From contig VANK01000001.1 of NCBI GenBank assembly GCA_008682415.1, forward strand, positions 372,001 to 436,000: a stretch of 64,000 bases of DNA, given 5' to 3'. Both the position numbers and the translations under genes were made by a program. Below are positions 62,688-64,000 of the stretch, one piece after another. The notes under the pieces are model-generated. The model was not told where the DNA came from. It ran no database searches and was given only the letters and a program-made list of their open reading frames with translations. The first letter of the stretch is position 1, and each line of letters begins with the position of its first letter. The stretch is from Acidobacteria bacterium AB60 (lineage in GTDB: Bacteria > Acidobacteriota > Terriglobia > Terriglobales > Acidobacteriaceae).

Positions 62688-62715
62688 CTCGCAACTCGCA
62701 ACTCGAGACTCGCAA
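62688..62715. repeat. Heptanucleotide tandem repeat, CTCGCAA type
   Basis: Four units (CTCGCAA, CTCGCAA, CTCGAGA, CTCGCAA) run head to tail between two convergent genes, ending just before the murA stop. Confidence 0.75.
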
Positions 62716-62720
62716 CTCCG

Positions 62721-64000
62721 TCAGGCATACGCCTCTTCCGCCACGCCCGCCGGGACGTGGCTGACCCGCGCAATCTTCGCTCCCACGCCGCGCAGCTTCT
62801 CTTCGATCCGTTCATAGCCGCGATCCATGTGGTACACGCGATCGAGCACGCTCTGCCCATCGGCCACCAGCGCCGCCAGCACCAGGCTCGCCGAGGCGCG
62901 CAGATCGGAGCACATCACGCTCGCCGCGCTCAGCGGCGTCCGGCCGCGCACCGTGGCCACGCGCCCATCCACCTTGATGTTCGCGCCCATGCGCACCAGT
63001 TCCTGCACGTGCATGAAGCGGTTCTCGAAGATGTTCTCCTTCACCATGCTGACCCCATCGGCCTGGGTGGCCAGCGCCATGTACTGGGCCTGCATGTCGG
63101 TGGGGAATCCCGGATATTCCTCGGTGGAGACGTCCGCCGCCTTCAGCGCGCCCTCCGCCTGCACCCGAACCGCGTCCGGCCGGAGAATGTCGACCCGCGC
63201 GCCGGTCTCTTCCAGCTTGCTCATCACCGCCCCCAGGTGGCGCGGATTGCAGCCCGCCACCGTCAGGTCGCCGCCGGTGATCGCGCCCGCGATCAGGAAG
63301 GTTCCTGCCTCGATCCGGTCCGGGCAGATGCGGTGCCGCGCACCCTTCAGCCGGGCGACGCCCCGCACCCGGATGGTGGGCGTTCCGGCGCCTTCGATCT
63401 TCGCGCCCATGGCGTTGAGCAGACCCGCCAGGTCCACCACCTCCGGCTCGCGGGCGCAGTTCTCCATCAGCGTCTCGCCCTCCGCGAGCACCGCCGCCAT
63501 CAACAGATCTTCGGTGCCAGTGACAGTGATCTTGTCGAAGACGATGTGCGCGCCCAGCAGCCGCTCGGCGCGGGCTTCAATGTAGCCGTGTTCCTGGGTG
63601 ATGACGGCGCCCATCTTCTCCAGCCCCTTGAGGTGCAGGTCGATGGGGCGGCCACCGATGGCGCATCCGCCGGGCATGGCGACGCGCGCCAGGCCGGTGC
63701 GCGCCACCAGCGGCCCCAGCACCAGGGAGCTGGCGCGCATGGTCTTCACAATCTCGTACTTCGCCACCGGGTCGCTGAGGGTGGCGCAGCAGATGCGGGT
63801 GGTGCGGTTGGTGCCGTCGTCGAAGATGTCGACCTCGCCGCCCATGGAGGCCAGCAGCCTCCGCTCGGTGTCGATGTCGCGGACGTGGGGAATGTTTTCG
63901 AGGATGACTTCGTCCTCGGTGAGGATTGCGGCCGCCATGCAGGGCAGGGCGGCGTTCTTGGCGCCGGAGACCCGGATTGTGCCGACGAGGGGGGTGCCGC
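62721..64000 (-). CDS. murA: UDP-N-acetylglucosamine 1-carboxyvinyltransferase (5' end outside window)
   Basis: The cytoplasmic enzyme that transfers enolpyruvate to UDP-GlcNAc, the first committed step of peptidoglycan synthesis. About 425 residues are visible. The frame continues through the window edge with the N-terminal PLVGTIRVSGAKNAALPCMA segment, so only a few N-terminal residues are missing. The catalytic cysteine is in MPGGCAIGGRPIDLH, so the enzyme should be fosfomycin-sensitive. An ATG at 63938 is internal and not the start. Confidence 0.95.
   Translation of the reverse strand, partial: GTPLVGTIRVSGAKNAALPCMAAAILTEDEVILENIPHVRDIDTERRLLASMGGEVDIFDDGTNRTTRICCATLSDPVAKYEIVKTMRASSLVLGPLVARTGLARVAMPGGCAIGGRPIDLHLKGLEKMGAVITQEHGYIEARAERLLGAHIVFDKITVTGTEDLLMAAVLAEGETLMENCAREPEVVDLAGLLNAMGAKIEGAGTPTIRVRGVARLKGARHRICPDRIEAGTFLIAGAITGGDLTVAGCNPRHLGAVMSKLEETGARVDILRPDAVRVQAEGALKAADVSTEEYPGFPTDMQAQYMALATQADGVSMVKENIFENRFMHVQELVRMGANIKVDGRVATVRGRTPLSAASVMCSDLRASASLVLAALVADGQSVLDRVYHMDRGYERIEEKLRGVGAKIARVSHVPAGVAEEAYA

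Overview
The window is a high-GC bacterial chromosome segment that most probably comes from an acidobacterium (Acidobacteriota, Acidobacteriaceae-like). The best lineage marker is a secreted von Willebrand A protein of the type typical of that phylum (53841-54893). GC-rich codon use, several small lineage-restricted orphan genes and heptanucleotide intergenic repeats fit the same picture. I see no rRNA, tRNA, CRISPR array, insertion sequence or prophage. Two edges are incomplete: a doubtful C-terminal fragment at the left end, and murA, which runs off the right end.

Region 1 (0.5-12.6 kb) is an exopolysaccharide or capsule locus. It holds a UDP-sugar dehydrogenase, an NAD-dependent sugar epimerase, one continuous gene joining a Wzz-type co-polymerase to a Wza-type export protein, an O-antigen ligase/polymerase-like membrane protein, a MurJ/Wzx-like flippase, a DUF2334 deacetylase-like protein and three GT4 glycosyltransferases. 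Region 2 (12.6-26.4 kb, minus strand) is a respiratory complex I operon, nuoA-C-D-orf-E-F-G-H-J-K-L-M-N. It lacks nuoB and nuoI and carries an unrecognised small gene between nuoD and nuoE. A consensus-like sigma-70 promoter lies upstream.

Region 3 (26.7-30.9 kb) is mixed: a small orphan gene, a secreted metallophosphoesterase, a lone cytochrome oxidase subunit III, and the pdxS-pdxT pair for vitamin B6. Region 4 (31.0-48.7 kb) is one long plus-strand flagellar cluster. It runs through the export gate (fliN/O/P/Q/R, flhB, flhA), the sigma factor fliA, the switch (fliM, a second FliN-type protein), a zinc-finger/MshEN-like protein, cheY- and cheX-like genes, the rod and rings (flgF, G, A, H, I, J), a frameshifted flgM, an flgN-like chaperone, and flgK and flgL.

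Region 5 (48.8-55.7 kb) is accessory: a GH10 xylanase, a Tae4-like amidase with no type VI genes around it, an alpha/beta hydrolase, a VOC protein, the VWFA protein, a cupin and palindromic REP-like repeats. Region 6 (55.8-64 kb) carries rpsO and pnp, a 1.4 kb mosaic repeat array, a degraded small gene, a membrane diguanylate cyclase, a small orphan gene and murA.

The observations most worth following are the Wzz-Wza fusion, the zinc-finger/MshEN protein inside the switch/chemotaxis operon, the flgM frameshift, the small gene inside a nuo operon without nuoB/nuoI, the orphan Tae4-like amidase and the repeat families.
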